A stretch of 64,000 nt of DNA, taken from assembly GCF_029714185.1 (NCBI RefSeq), contig NZ_CP121671.1, forward strand, positions 2,418,001-2,482,000. The letters are read 5' to 3'. The stretch is from Halobacillus naozhouensis (GTDB lineage: Bacteria; Bacillota; Bacilli; Bacillales; Halobacillaceae). Below are positions 7,517 to 17,380 of this stretch, piece by piece. The translations under genes and the position numbers were made by a program. Every line of letters starts with the position of its first letter. Within the stretch, counting starts at the first letter, position 1. The notes under the pieces were generated by a model, which was not told where the DNA came from, made no database searches, and saw nothing but the letters and a program-made list of their open reading frames with translations.

Positions 7517-9154
7517 TTATAAGCTTTCTTTTTCTCCGAGAACTTCTTCTGCAATATTCACCGCATGATCGCCTATTCGCTCAAGGTTGCTCAGCATGTC
7601 TACAAAAACAATTCCTGCTTGTCCAGAACAGACTCCTTCATTCATACGAATAATGTGTTTTTTACGGTAACTGCGTTCCATACGATCTAACTCATTTTCT
7701 TTCTGTACGACGGCCAAAGCTTCTTCCCTGTCCATACTTTCAAGTGACTTGGTCGCTTGTTTCACCGTCATTAATGTTAAATCAAGCATATCATTCAAGT
7801 CTTTTAGTGCCTGTTCAGTTAAATCAATTTTATTTGAATTCTTGTAATCGATCAATTCGATAATGTTTTCAAAATGGTCTCCAATACGTTCAATATCTCT
7901 TACGGAATCCATTAAAGCCGAATGCTTATGACTATCCTCATCTGTTAAAGAAGCTTGTGAAAGGGAAACAAGGTAATCAGTTATTTTCCTGTCTAAGTTA
8001 TTGAGTGCTTCTTCAATTTGCATAGCCATTTCAGAATGCTTTTTCTGTTTATTATTTAAATACAAACTGGTTTCTTCTAAACCTTTGTAAGCATACTCAC
8101 CCATGCGGATGACTTCTTCCTTGGCTTGATCTAAAGCCAGGGATGGAGATTGTTCAATGAAGATGGGGTCTAGGTGTTGCGGTTTGAATTCTATAACTGA
8201 ATCGTCACCTGGTATAAGTCGGGTTACAATCCATGCTAAAACTGCTATAAACGGGAATTGTACAATAGTATTTAAAATATTAAACGATCCGTGGGCAAAT
8301 GCAATGGTCATCTCAGGCTCAAGATTTAGCGCCTCCCTCAGCCAATCAACATAAGCTGTATAAGGAACTAACAGAATCAGAGCTATCGTGGTCCCAACCA
8401 CATTAAATATAACATGGACGAATGCTGCTCTTCTGGCTGCTACACTAGCACCGATGGCGGCAAGAACGGCTGTTATCGTTGTTCCTATATTATCACCAAA
8501 CAGTACAGGCAGCGCAGCATCCAGGCTGATCAAACCTTCCCCGAACAGACCTTGTAGGATCCCGATTGTTGCACTGGAGCTTTGTACAATTACGGTGAAT
8601 AATGTACCAATAACTACCCCAAGGATCGGATTGTTACTCATGCTAACGGTAAGTTCCTGGAATGCCTCTAATGAACGGAGTGGTTTCATTCCTCCACTCA
8701 TTAGTTCAAGACCGAAGAAAAGTGAACCTAGTCCGAATATAGTTTGTCCGAGATAAGTGACTCGTTTATTTTTAAAGAAGAATATTAAAAATGCACCAAC
8801 AGCTAAAATAGGAAGACCATATGCTTTAATGTCGACACCAATAATAAAGGCAGTCATCGTCGTCCCGATATTGGCCCCCATAATGACACCAATCGCTTGG
8901 CGAAATGACATAAACCCTGCGTTTACAAGTCCTACAGTTAATACTGTCGTCGTCGAACTACTTTGGACTAAAACAGTTACTAAAGCACCAGAAAGAACTC
9001 CTAAAAAAGGGTTCCTCGTGAAACGATCCAGCAAATCACGTAGACGATCGCCTGCAACCTTTTGCAGACCATCTCCCATATATTTAATACCAAAAAGGAA
9101 TATACCAAGACCGCCAATGAATTGAAATATCATCTGTTGAACATTGATATCCAC
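7517..9154 (-). CDS. Na/Pi cotransporter family protein with PhoU-like C-terminus
   Basis: This integral membrane protein is of the Na/Pi-cotransporter (NptA/PNaS) family and probably moves phosphate with sodium. Two inverted-repeat halves each carry the signature QSSS (LVQSSSTTTVLTV and IVQSSSATIGIL), each followed by an MGANIGTT- or GDNIGTT-type motif. About nine membrane segments fill the first 330 residues. The last 200 residues are helical and PhoU-like, with ERIGDH occurring twice. The longest frame starts at 9214, but a GTG at 9154 with nearby GGAGG gives the usual family N-terminus (545 residues); ATG 9133 is also possible. It is monocistronic. Confidence 0.87.
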   Translation of the reverse strand: MDINVQQMIFQFIGGLGIFLFGIKYMGDGLQKVAGDRLRDLLDRFTRNPFLGVLSGALVTVLVQSSSTTTVLTVGLVNAGFMSFRQAIGVIMGANIGTTMTAFIIGVDIKAYGLPILAVGAFLIFFFKNKRVTYLGQTIFGLGSLFFGLELMSGGMKPLRSLEAFQELTVSMSNNPILGVVIGTLFTVIVQSSSATIGILQGLFGEGLISLDAALPVLFGDNIGTTITAVLAAIGASVAARRAAFVHVIFNVVGTTIALILLVPYTAYVDWLREALNLEPEMTIAFAHGSFNILNTIVQFPFIAVLAWIVTRLIPGDDSVIEFKPQHLDPIFIEQSPSLALDQAKEEVIRMGEYAYKGLEETSLYLNNKQKKHSEMAMQIEEALNNLDRKITDYLVSLSQASLTDEDSHKHSALMDSVRDIERIGDHFENIIELIDYKNSNKIDLTEQALKDLNDMLDLTLMTVKQATKSLESMDREEALAVVQKENELDRMERSYRKKHIIRMNEGVCSGQAGIVFVDMLSNLERIGDHAVNIAEEVLGEKESL

Positions 9155-9358
9155 TTTCCTCCACCCTTTCTCATCCAAATTACATTTTTTTATCTCTATA
9201 AACACCTTTCTCATTATTGCCGATCAAGATTTGGTTTGTAAAGGCAATCCAGAAATCTTAACATTAAATTTACAATCTTTTTTCTATAGTTTTGTTTTAC
9301 TTGCATATATAGGGGATTGTCGATTACTATTGAAACGAAAATTAAAGGAGATATAATC

Positions 9359-9859
9359 ATGAGTAAAACGCAACAATTAATCAAAAGTTTCTATCATTTC
9401 AAGATGCTCGCAGCCTTCCGCATTCAGCCAGTAGGCAAAGCCATCAGCTACCTCTTTTATTTAAGTTTAGTTGTCCTTATTCCTGTACTAGCCAGTTCAG
9501 TCTATACATATTTAAGTGGTCAAGATACAATTAACAGTACAATAAACAGAGGAATTTCAAGCGGTATATTTGTTGTGATCTTCCTCCCGTTCATTTTTTT
9601 CTTAATCGCGCTCAGTCTATTTGTACTCGTGTCCACAATCGCAGCCTTGGCCATCCCCTACATACGGATTAGAGGTTTACGTGCTGACTACAAACAGTTA
9701 TGGAACATTTCTGCATTTGCAATCACTGCCCCTACCCTGGTCCTTGTTACTGTGGAATCGTTCATTTGGTCTGGTTCAATGCTGATTTATCTTTATTTAT
9801 TTTTTACACTGTCTTATGTTCTATACACACTTAGCTATCTCCCTAAACGCCCTAAATAA
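9359..9859 (+). CDS. DUF1189-like membrane protein, short form
   Basis: The 166-residue protein begins FYHFKMLAAFRIQPVGKAI after its first residues, which resembles the start of DUF1189 membrane proteins, and has about four hydrophobic segments (roughly 25-50, 60-95, 110-130, 138-158). DUF1189 proteins are usually around 250 residues, so the central extracytoplasmic part appears to be missing. The ATG at 9359 has AAAGGAG 8 nt upstream and is preferred to the upstream ATG at 9317. It is divergent from the Na/Pi transporter gene and function is unknown. Confidence 0.75.
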   Translation: MSKTQQLIKSFYHFKMLAAFRIQPVGKAISYLFYLSLVVLIPVLASSVYTYLSGQDTINSTINRGISSGIFVVIFLPFIFFLIALSLFVLVSTIAALAIPYIRIRGLRADYKQLWNISAFAITAPTLVLVTVESFIWSGSMLIYLYLFFTLSYVLYTLSYLPKRPK

Positions 9860-9887
9860 CCCCTTTACAATTAATTGTAAAGGGGTT
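9858..9887. terminator. Bidirectional terminator between convergent genes
   Basis: A perfect 15-bp palindromic stem (AACCCCTTTACAATT and its complement) lies between the convergent DUF1189-like and NfeD genes. U-runs on either side are short, so efficiency is uncertain. Confidence 0.7.
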
Positions 9888-9896
9888 TAGGTGACA

Positions 9897-10532
9897 TCAC
9901 TCTTCATTTAGCTTTTTCACAAGAATTTTTGTACCATCTACAGCCATGACTTTTACTTGTTCATCCTTGTAAATCCATTTTCCGTTTGATAATGCACTGT
10001 AATCTTCACCATCAACTTTAATCGTACCTGACGGCCTCATATCAGTTAATGCTTTGCCTGTAAGACCGACTAATCCGCTATAAGATTCTTTCATTGAGTT
10101 ATATCCCATCTCTGTAGATAATTGATCAACAAGCGTAATTTTCGTCCACATTTCACGCCGCTTAAATACTTTAAGAAATAACAGTGAGGCAGCTCCCCCC
10201 AATAGTACTCCAATTACACTATACATTCCGGCTATCCAGTTCGGGGCACTCAGACTTACAGCAATAATCATAGCTGCACCCCCGATTGTGGCGAGCGTCC
10301 CATCATTCACCACTTTTCCATCTATTATAATGAGAACTAATCCAAATAAATAAACAACCATCATCATTACAAACATCTCAAAAGTTAAATAAGAAGAAAA
10401 GTAAATGGTTATAAACCCTAATCCCATCAAGCCTAGTAGTCCTCTCATATTGACTAACAATTCACCGACTAGAAACATCGTGCCAAATAGTGTAATTAAA
10501 AACACAATCCAATTATAAGAAAGTAAGTCCAC
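9897..10532 (-). CDS. NfeD-like membrane protein
   Basis: This protein of about 211 residues has five hydrophobic segments in its first 125 residues and a C-terminal soluble OB-fold of the NfeD type (GLTGKALTDMRPSGTIKVDG near 157-176). NfeD proteins associate with SPFH/flotillin membrane proteins, but here no flotillin gene is adjacent, unlike the pair at 33.5-35.9 kb. The longest frame starts with GTG at 10541. The GTG at 10532 is better spaced from GAGGG and is preferred, though this is not certain. It lacks the ClpP-type protease domain of the larger NfeD protein in this window. Confidence 0.8.
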   Translation of the reverse strand: MDLLSYNWIVFLITLFGTMFLVGELLVNMRGLLGLMGLGFITIYFSSYLTFEMFVMMMVVYLFGLVLIIIDGKVVNDGTLATIGGAAMIIAVSLSAPNWIAGMYSVIGVLLGGAASLLFLKVFKRREMWTKITLVDQLSTEMGYNSMKESYSGLVGLTGKALTDMRPSGTIKVDGEDYSALSNGKWIYKDEQVKVMAVDGTKILVKKLNEE

Positions 10533-10802
10533 CTGTTTCACACCCTCTCGCCTTCACTTCAAAGATAACATATATACGATTCATGTTTAGAAAACGTTTC
10601 ATATTAAGCGATTGATTTTAAAACGGTGTAAACCATGATATAATCTGTTAAGCTGTTGACAGGAGTTAAGCTTTGACACAAAATATTTACATTCTAATGT
10701 CTCTATTCAAGAGGCATGACTTCTCATTTGCAAGAATACCCCTTATAATTAAGGATGGTTATGAAGTAAAACCTTGTTTCATATATAAAGGAGCGATTCT
10801 AT

Positions 10803-11912
10803 ATGGCAATAACTCACAGAAAAGATACCCGTCCTGTAAAGGTGGGAGATCTTACGATTGGTGGAGCAGATCAAGTCGTGATCCAATCCATGACAACGAC
10901 TAAAACTCATGATGTAGAAGCTACGGTCGCAGAAATTAAACGTCTTGAAGAAGCAGGCTGTCAAGTTGTCCGGGTCGCTTGTCCTGATGATCGTGCAGCA
11001 GATGCCATCCCTGAAATAAAAAAACGTATTAACATTCCTCTTGTTGTAGATATTCACTTCGATTATAAAAAAGCGTTAAAAGCAATTGAAGGTGGAGCTG
11101 ACAAGATCCGCATAAACCCAGGTAATATCGGTAAACGAGAAAAAGTTGAGGCAGTCGTGGAAGCTGCCAAAGCTAAAGGAATTCCAATTCGTATTGGGGT
11201 GAACGCAGGCTCATTAGAACGCCATATCTTAGAAAAATACGGTTATCCTACCGCTGAGGGCATGGTGGAAAGTGCGCTGCATCATATTAAAATCCTTGAA
11301 GACCTTGATTTCCATGATATTATCGTTTCACTTAAAGCTTCTGATGTTAAATTAGCCATCGAAGCATATGAAAAAGCGGCCGAAGCCATTTCCTACCCTC
11401 TTCACTTGGGAATTACTGAATCTGGTACGCTGTTTGCCGGAACGGTGAAAAGTGCAGCAGGGCTTGGAGCTATCCTAAGCAAAGGGATTGGAAGCACTCT
11501 AAGAATAAGCTTGAGCGCCGACCCTGTCGAGGAAGTTAAAGTGGCTCGTGAACTTCTTAAATCCTTTGGGCTGGCATCAAATGCCGCTACACTAATTTCT
11601 TGTCCTACATGCGGACGGATTGAGATCGACTTAATTTCGATTGCTAATGAAGTCGAAGAATATATTCAGACGATCAAAGCTCCGATTAAAGTAGCTGTTC
11701 TCGGTTGTGCTGTGAATGGACCGGGCGAAGCTCGTGAAGCGGATATAGGCATAGCAGGTGCAAGAGGAGAAGGACTTCTGTTCCGTCACGGGGAAATTAT
11801 CCGTAAAGTACCAGAAGAAATAATGGTAGACGAACTTAAAAAAGAAGTGGATAAACTTGCAGAAGAGCATTATGAAAAAGAACGTTTAGAAAAAGAGAAG
11901 CAAAACGCGTAA
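10803..11912 (+). CDS. ispG: 4-hydroxy-3-methylbut-2-enyl diphosphate synthase (flavodoxin)
   Basis: The 369-residue cytoplasmic enzyme of the MEP isoprenoid pathway converts MEcPP to HMBPP using a 4Fe-4S cluster. The TIM barrel starts with [11 protein letters not shown]. The cluster ligands are Cys267 and Cys270 (SCPTCGR), Cys302 and Glu309 ([10 protein letters not shown]), the full set expected. The next enzyme, IspH, is at 15280-16227. The gene stands alone, divergent from the NfeD gene, with AAGGAG before the ATG and a strong terminator. The C-terminal tail is very rich in Lys and Glu. Confidence 0.97.
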   Translation: MAITHRKDTRPVKVGDLTIGGADQVVIQSMTTTKTHDVEATVAEIKRLEEAGCQVVRVACPDDRAADAIPEIKKRINIPLVVDIHFDYKKALKAIEGGADKIRINPGNIGKREKVEAVVEAAKAKGIPIRIGVNAGSLERHILEKYGYPTAEGMVESALHHIKILEDLDFHDIIVSLKASDVKLAIEAYEKAAEAISYPLHLGITESGTLFAGTVKSAAGLGAILSKGIGSTLRISLSADPVEEVKVARELLKSFGLASNAATLISCPTCGRIEIDLISIANEVEEYIQTIKAPIKVAVLGCAVNGPGEAREADIGIAGARGEGLLFRHGEIIRKVPEEIMVDELKKEVDKLAEEHYEKERLEKEKQNA

Positions 11913-11916
11913 ATAT

Positions 11917-11950
11917 AAAAAAGGTGGACCAACAATGGTCCACCTTTTTT
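11917..11950 (+). terminator. Intrinsic terminator after ispG
   Basis: A 15-bp perfect stem (11917-11931 with 11936-11950, loop ACAA) has A and T runs at its base, so it can stop transcription from ispG and also from the convergent gene at 11956-12369. Confidence 0.92.
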
Positions 11951-11955
11951 CTGCG

Positions 11956-12369
11956 CTAAAATATATTGGCTGCCGAGGCAAAGAATAAGGAGAACAAGAT
12001 AGATACAGCACTGATAATAAGTGCCATATTTCCAAGTGTATCTGCACCTTGACGTTTACCAATAATACCGAAAACGATCCCCACTATCCCTAATAAAAGG
12101 GGAGCAAAGAAAAAGGATAAGATAGCTGCGGATAGCCCTACCCAAGCCATACCTGTATTCACTTCATCCTGCATCGTGGTTTCACGCTCATCAGAATTCA
12201 TTGACTGATTCATCGGCATGGTTTCTGCAGCAAATTCTTCCTCATAGCTGTCTCCGTATACTGGATCATTAGATCTTTCTTCAGCATCGCTAACTTGTTC
12301 TAATTGATCTTCAGTTTCCGGAGTTTCTTCCGTATTTTGATTCTCTACCCTTTCTTTGGGTTCATTCAT
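11956..12369 (-). CDS. yqfX: DUF4190-type membrane protein, YqfX-like
   Basis: The 137-residue protein has a very acidic N-terminal half (many Glu, Asp and Gln up to residue 65) and two membrane segments near 77-105 and 112-134 separated by the short basic loop GKRQGA, the layout of DUF4190 proteins. The start was set at the ATG 12369 behind GAGGGTGATCTC instead of the upstream ATG at 12402. A yqfX gene lies next to ispG in B. subtilis as well. Function is unknown. Confidence 0.75.
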   Translation of the reverse strand: MNEPKERVENQNTEETPETEDQLEQVSDAEERSNDPVYGDSYEEEFAAETMPMNQSMNSDERETTMQDEVNTGMAWVGLSAAILSFFFAPLLLGIVGIVFGIIGKRQGADTLGNMALIISAVSILFSLFFASAANIF

Positions 12370-12566
12370 GAGATCACCCTCACTTTCTAATTGGAGAATC
12401 AAGTTTAGTATGTGAAGGGATCTCTTTTTTAATGAAGGAAGTTGATGGGAATTAACGAGGCAAATAAATCATTTTAAAATAGGCTAAAAAATAGGCTAAA
12501 TTGTGGAACAATTGTCTTCTCCTATCATACGTTGTAAGGAATAAGGAAACGGAGGAGTAACAATAT

Positions 12567-12851
12567 ATGAAACATGTGGCACAACAGATTGTGATGCAGA
12601 AATTAAGGCAATTAACTGTTGAAGACATCCTTCATTACAGTCAAAAGTATCAGATTAAAGTAACTAAAAGCGAAGCAGCACAAATTGTGTCCGCTCTAAA
12701 GAAAAATCAGGAGAATCCTTTCGATCCTAAAGGAAGACAACGGATGCTGAAAAATTTAGCAGCCATCACTTCTGCCGATACTGCTAAATCAGTCAACCGC
12801 ATACTCATTAAACTTGCTAAGGAACACGGAGTTGAACATTGGCTTCAATAA
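12567..12851 (+). CDS. yqfT: DUF2624 family protein, YqfT-like
   Basis: The 94-residue soluble, Lys/Gln-rich, all-helical protein contains the DUF2624 pattern (VEDILHYSQKY, ITKSEAAQIV-like helix, NPFDPKGR). In B. subtilis yqfT is next to nfo. Here it is also next to nfo, but on the opposite strand and convergent with it. The ATG has GGAGGAG upstream. No function is known. Confidence 0.78.
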   Translation: MKHVAQQIVMQKLRQLTVEDILHYSQKYQIKVTKSEAAQIVSALKKNQENPFDPKGRQRMLKNLAAITSADTAKSVNRILIKLAKEHGVEHWLQ

Positions 12852-12881
12852 CAAAGAGAGTGCTTGCAGGCACTCTCTTTG
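12852..12881. terminator. Bidirectional terminator between yqfT and nfo
   Basis: A 12-bp perfect stem (CAAAGAGAGTGC with its complement, 12852-12863 and 12870-12881) with a 6-nt loop fills the gap between the two convergent stop codons. Ts follow on the plus strand. Confidence 0.8.
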
Positions 12882-12883
12882 AA

Positions 12884-13777
12884 TTATTGTTCCATAATTT
12901 TTTCTTTTAATCCTTCATCATATTTTCCCGCTTTCAGCATATCAATTTCAAATCGGTAAGGAGGCTGTTTGTTTTTCTTATCCTCTCCAACATATGGGGT
13001 TTCAAGAATTTTTGGAACATCTTTAAAACTCGGATGATGAACAACATAATGCAGCGCCTCAAACCCGATATGCCCAAAACCAATATTCTCATGACGGTCT
13101 TTTCTTGCCCCTTGAGCGTTTTTGCTATCGTTCACATGAACTACTTTAATACGATCCAATCCGATAACTCGGTCAAATTCTTCGAGGACACCGTCAAAAT
13201 CTTCTACAACATTATAGCCAGAATCATGAATGTGACAGGTATCCATACAAACAGACAGCTTTTCATTTAACGTTACACCTTCGATAATTTCTGCAAGCTC
13301 TTCAAAGCTGCGTCCGCATTCTGATCCCTTACCGGCCATGGTTTCTAAAGCAATTTGTACATTCTGATCTTTGTGCAGCACTTCATTCAATCCTTCAATA
13401 ATCTTAGGGATGCCCTTGTCGGCACCCTGTCCTACATGTGATCCAGGATGCAAAACAATTTGCTTAGCACCTAATGCTTCCGTCCGGTCAATCTCATTCT
13501 TTAAAAAGTCTACCCCTAGTTGAAAGGTTTCAGGCTTTGTTGTGTTGCCGATATTTATAATGTATGGCGCGTGAACAACAAATTCATCGATGCCGTTCGT
13601 CTTCATGTGGTCAGTTCCGGCTTCGATATTTAATTCTTCAATTGGACGCCTTCTCGTATTCTGGGGTGCACCAGTATAGATCATAAATGTAGATGCCCCA
13701 TATGATTCAGCCTCTTCACTAGCACCTAGCAGCATTTTCTTCCCTTTCATGGAAACATGTGAACCAATCTTCACCAT
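12884..13777 (-). CDS. nfo: Deoxyribonuclease IV (endonuclease IV)
   Basis: This 297-residue AP endonuclease of base excision repair has a xylose-isomerase-like TIM barrel with three zincs. It begins [14 protein letters not shown] and carries the family signatures [37 protein letters not shown] and [20 protein letters not shown], which hold the zinc-binding His, Glu and Asp residues. The start was set at ATG 13777, which has GGGAGGGG upstream. It overlaps no neighbour and lies 17 nt after cshB stop-side DNA; in B. subtilis nfo and cshB are also adjacent. Confidence 0.96.
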   Translation of the reverse strand: MVKIGSHVSMKGKKMLLGASEEAESYGASTFMIYTGAPQNTRRRPIEELNIEAGTDHMKTNGIDEFVVHAPYIINIGNTTKPETFQLGVDFLKNEIDRTEALGAKQIVLHPGSHVGQGADKGIPKIIEGLNEVLHKDQNVQIALETMAGKGSECGRSFEELAEIIEGVTLNEKLSVCMDTCHIHDSGYNVVEDFDGVLEEFDRVIGLDRIKVVHVNDSKNAQGARKDRHENIGFGHIGFEALHYVVHHPSFKDVPKILETPYVGEDKKNKQPPYRFEIDMLKAGKYDEGLKEKIMEQ

Positions 13778-13794
13778 ATTTTCCCCTCCCATAA

Positions 13795-15120
13795 CTATTT
13801 CCGCTTACCGCGATAACTGTTTCTTTTTAACTTTTTCGCATTTTGATCTATTTTCCGCTTCATCTTCTTTTTGTAACCTGGCTTAACCTTTTTCGGTTTT
13901 CTAACCAGCTGTTTGGCTTGCTTTTCCATATCAGATTCTTTGCGAGTTCGCTTTTGCCGTTCTTTATAGGAATGAGTTTCTTTCCACTCCCCGTTGGTCA
14001 CTTCATAATAGGTAAATGTAAGACCGCGCTTCTCCAAGTTTTCAATCAAAGGTAAATCATCCTGTGAATAAAGATTGATCGCTGTCCCTTCCAATCCCGC
14101 TCTAGCTGTTCGGCCCACTCTGTGTATATAAAATTCTTCTTCTTTCGGCATTTGTGCGTTTATGACATGGCTGACTCCCTGAATATCAATTCCTCTAGAA
14201 GCAAGGTCAGTGGCTACAATATATTGATACTTCAGCCCCTGGATGTCTTTAAGCATACGTTTCCGCTCTCTCGGGGACAAGCCGCCGTGAATGATTCCAG
14301 TTTTTAAACCTCGGTCTAACAATTTATCGGCTAACTCATCAGCCTGTCCCTTTCCATTGGTGAATATAATCGCTAAATAAGGTTGAATGCTTTCCGTAAT
14401 ATTCATGATTACGTCAGCAGGCTCTTTATGGCGCAAAGCAACTAGGCGATGTTCCATCGATTCAGGGGAAGGCTTTTGATCTTTTATTTGAATATGAGTC
14501 GGGTTCGTAAGATATTTCTTCAAGAACGGCTGAAGACGTTCTGGAATAGTTGCTGAAAATACTAGCATCTGAAGCTCCTCATTCATACGAATAAGGATCT
14601 GGTCTACCTCTTCAATAAATCCTAAATCCAGCATTAAGTCTGCCTCGTCAAGTACAAAGGCATTTGCTTGATATAGATCGAGAGCTTCCTCTTTCACCAT
14701 ATCTAAAATCCGGCCAGGGGTCCCTACGACTATGTGAGGCGGGTTTGATGACAGTTTATCTATCATCTTTTGCTTGTCAGTGCCGCCAATCACGAGTTTC
14801 GCTCTCCACACTTCGGTTTTACCCGCAAACTGAATCGCTTTTCTTACTTCATCATAAATCTGTGTAGCCAACTCCCTGGTTGGAGCCGTCACCACAAACT
14901 GTACATGATTGCTGTTTTCGTTCAACTGGTTGAATAGCGGTAATAAATAGGCGTGCGTTTTTCCAGAGCCTGTATGTGACTGTCCTATCAGACTTTCTCC
15001 CCGTAACGCTGCCGGGATGACTTCTTTCTGTATTGGTGTCGGCTGATTAAAGCCTAATTGGTCTATAACTTGGTCAACGCTATTATTAATCGCGTATTGC
15101 TTAAATGAATGATTACGCAT
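13795..15120 (-). CDS. cshB: DEAD-box RNA helicase CshB
   Basis: The 441-residue ATP-dependent RNA helicase is likely to act in cold adaptation and ribosome or mRNA handling. Motifs in order are the Q motif (GFNQPTPIQ, 23-31), Walker A SHTGSGKT (48-55), PTREL, TPGR, DEAD (158-161), SAT, and [10 protein letters not shown] in the second RecA lobe. The C-terminal 70 residues are extremely basic ([13 protein letters not shown] and similar), a typical RNA-binding tail. Its place beside nfo matches B. subtilis yqfR/cshB. Confidence 0.93.
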   Translation of the reverse strand: MRNHSFKQYAINNSVDQVIDQLGFNQPTPIQKEVIPAALRGESLIGQSHTGSGKTHAYLLPLFNQLNENSNHVQFVVTAPTRELATQIYDEVRKAIQFAGKTEVWRAKLVIGGTDKQKMIDKLSSNPPHIVVGTPGRILDMVKEEALDLYQANAFVLDEADLMLDLGFIEEVDQILIRMNEELQMLVFSATIPERLQPFLKKYLTNPTHIQIKDQKPSPESMEHRLVALRHKEPADVIMNITESIQPYLAIIFTNGKGQADELADKLLDRGLKTGIIHGGLSPRERKRMLKDIQGLKYQYIVATDLASRGIDIQGVSHVINAQMPKEEEFYIHRVGRTARAGLEGTAINLYSQDDLPLIENLEKRGLTFTYYEVTNGEWKETHSYKERQKRTRKESDMEKQAKQLVRKPKKVKPGYKKKMKRKIDQNAKKLKRNSYRGKRK

Positions 15121-15279
15121 TCCTTAACTCCTTTAAAATAAATTGTTCCTTCTCTATTATAACCTGAGACTAGAGAGAATTGCACGAGGATGTAGACATT
15201 CTTTGTCATCTGTGCCATTACCATTTATAATAAGGGTGGAGACGAGAAATAGTTTGGCTTATAGAGGAGGACTTATTAA

Positions 15280-16227
15280 ATGGAAGTCATTAAGATCGCA
15301 CCTCGCGGTTATTGCTACGGTGTGGTGGATGCTATGGTAATTGCCCAAAACGCTGCCAAAGATCCCAATCTGCCACGCCCTATATATATTCTAGGTATGA
15401 TTGTTCACAACTCACATGTAACGAATGCATTTGAAAACGAAGGTATAATAACAGTTGACGGTAAAGATCGTCTCGGGCTGCTGGAGGATATTAACGACGG
15501 TACAGTCATCTTCACAGCCCATGGTGTTTCACCGGAAGTTAAAGAACGAGCGAAAGCAAAAGGACTGACAACTCTTGATGCAACTTGCCCTGATGTTACG
15601 AATACTCATAATTTAATTCGTGACAGAGTGGCAGAAGGCTATGAAATCGTTTATGTAGGTAAAAAAGGCCACCCTGAACCAGAAGGCGCAATAGGAGTGG
15701 CACCAGGAAAAGTTCACCTCGTACAAACAGAAGAAGATGTAGAAGACCTGAACCTAGACCATGATAAGCTTCTCATTACGAACCAGACAACGATGAGTCA
15801 ATGGGATGTTTATGATGTAATGGAAAAAGTCAAGGAAAAGTATCCTCATGTGGAGAAGCATCAAGAGATTTGTATGGCTACTCAAGTACGTCAAGAAGCT
15901 GTATCCGAGCAAGCTAAAGATGCTGACTTAACACTCGTGGTCGGTGATCCGATCAGTAATAATTCAAATCGACTTGCCCAAGTGTCTCAGGAAATTGCCG
16001 GTACACCGGCCTACCGTATTGCTGATATATCCGATTTAAAACTGGAATGGCTTGAAGGAGTGCAAACAGTAGCCGTTACTGCCGGAGCATCTACTCCCAC
16101 ACCAATTACAAAAGAAGTCATTAAATTTATCGAACAATACGATCCCGTAAATGAAGACGAATGGAGCCTTGAATCAAAAGTAGAACAGAAAAAGATTCTT
16201 CCTCGTGTAAAAGCGAAAAAGAAATAA
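15280..16227 (+). CDS. ispH: 4-hydroxy-3-methylbut-2-enyl diphosphate reductase
   Basis: The 315-residue enzyme performs the last step of the MEP pathway, reducing HMBPP to IPP and DMAPP with a 4Fe-4S cluster. The three cluster cysteines are Cys12 (PRGYCYGV), Cys103 (DATCPDVT) and Cys198 (QEICMATQ). The catalytic-site motifs HNSHV, TAHGVSP and [11 protein letters not shown] are intact. The ATG has AGAGGAGG upstream. It ends in a very strong terminator shared with the convergent nif3-like gene. Confidence 0.97.
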   Translation: MEVIKIAPRGYCYGVVDAMVIAQNAAKDPNLPRPIYILGMIVHNSHVTNAFENEGIITVDGKDRLGLLEDINDGTVIFTAHGVSPEVKERAKAKGLTTLDATCPDVTNTHNLIRDRVAEGYEIVYVGKKGHPEPEGAIGVAPGKVHLVQTEEDVEDLNLDHDKLLITNQTTMSQWDVYDVMEKVKEKYPHVEKHQEICMATQVRQEAVSEQAKDADLTLVVGDPISNNSNRLAQVSQEIAGTPAYRIADISDLKLEWLEGVQTVAVTAGASTPTPITKEVIKFIEQYDPVNEDEWSLESKVEQKKILPRVKAKKK

Positions 16228-16269
16228 CACACAAAAATGCCACCGGCTACGGTGGCATTTTTGTGTGTT
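16226..16269. terminator. 20-bp bidirectional terminator overlapping two stop codons
   Basis: A perfect 20-bp stem (16226-16245 with 16250-16269, loop GCTA) with internal A5/T5 tracts begins inside the ispH stop codon and ends inside the stop codon of the convergent nif3-like gene. It can serve both transcripts. Confidence 0.93.
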
Positions 16270-17380
16270 ACATAAAGCGAAATGGTTCTGTTTGAGAACT
16301 TGAAACGACAAACGTAACCTCAGGTCCGCATTTCTCTTGCAAAAGCTCCTGCAGCTTAGGTGCCACAACTTTTTCCACATGATGCCCTGGATCAATTAAT
16401 GCTAGCCCCATTTGCTCAGCATCTTGTGCGAGATGAAAAGAGAGATCTCCCGTAATATATACATCCGCGCCTGTCTTCTTAGCGTCATGGATATACTTTT
16501 CCCCACTACCTCCAAGGATGGCAACTGTCTTAATCAATTGATCAGGGTTCCCTACATACCGTAAAGCTGGGATGTCGTACTGTTGCTTTACTACATGGCA
16601 TAATTCACTTAAGGTCAACTCCTTTGAGAGTGTTCCTACTCTTCCTACTCCCCTCTTTTCCCCATTATTAAGTACTGGATAGAGGTCATAGGCTGCTTCC
16701 TCATAAGGATGTGCGTGGTTCATAGCATCCAGTACGGCTGAGAGTCTGGACTTCGGAAAAATGGTTTCAAGACGATATTCATCAACTCTTTCTAACTCCC
16801 CTTGCTTTCCGATGAAGGGATCTGTACCCTCAAGCGGAATAAACGTCCCTTGACCTTTCGACTGAAAAGTACAATGACTATATGCGCCTAAATGGCCGGC
16901 CCCTGCTTCACTTATAGCATTTCGAAGAGTATCAGCATAGTCTTCAGGTACAAAGACCGCAAGCTTTACTAAGTCATCCTGCCCTGTCTCTATCATGGGC
17001 ACCAGATCTTCCAGTTCCAAAAGATCTGCCATCACATCATTTACTCCTCCAGCTGCAACATCTAAATCCGTATGAGCCGCATAAACAGTGATATCATGCT
17101 GGAGCAGTTTACTAATGACTCTGCCTTTTGGTGTGTCTGTATTAATTTGCTTTAATGAAACAAACAATAAGGGATGATGGGCAATAATTAAATCCACATT
17201 TTTTTCGATGGCCTCGTCTACTACATTTTCCAATACATCAAGTGTGATCATCACTTTGCTCACAGGCTTATGTAACGATCCTACCTGAAGACCTACATTG
17301 TCCCAATCAAACGCATAGTGTTTCGGTGAGATCTCGTCCAACTGTTGAATGACACCCTTTGCCTTAATGGTGCTTGTCAT
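16268..17380 (-). CDS. yqfO: Nif3-like dinuclear metal centre protein, YqfO family
   Basis: The 370-residue Nif3/DUF34 protein has the metal-site motifs DNVGLQVG (27-34), AHHPLLF (near 67) and the C-terminal ITGDLSFH and DPGHH segments. A PII/CutA-like insert of about 100 residues splits the Nif3 domain, from about residue 135 to 235, as in B. subtilis YqfO. Some Nif3 proteins are linked to GTP cyclohydrolase-like or metal-handling roles, but the activity is not settled. It overlaps trmK by 4 nt (ATGA), so the two are translationally coupled. Confidence 0.92.
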   Translation of the reverse strand: MTSTIKAKGVIQQLDEISPKHYAFDWDNVGLQVGSLHKPVSKVMITLDVLENVVDEAIEKNVDLIIAHHPLLFVSLKQINTDTPKGRVISKLLQHDITVYAAHTDLDVAAGGVNDVMADLLELEDLVPMIETGQDDLVKLAVFVPEDYADTLRNAISEAGAGHLGAYSHCTFQSKGQGTFIPLEGTDPFIGKQGELERVDEYRLETIFPKSRLSAVLDAMNHAHPYEEAAYDLYPVLNNGEKRGVGRVGTLSKELTLSELCHVVKQQYDIPALRYVGNPDQLIKTVAILGGSGEKYIHDAKKTGADVYITGDLSFHLAQDAEQMGLALIDPGHHVEKVVAPKLQELLQEKCGPEVTFVVSSSQTEPFRFM

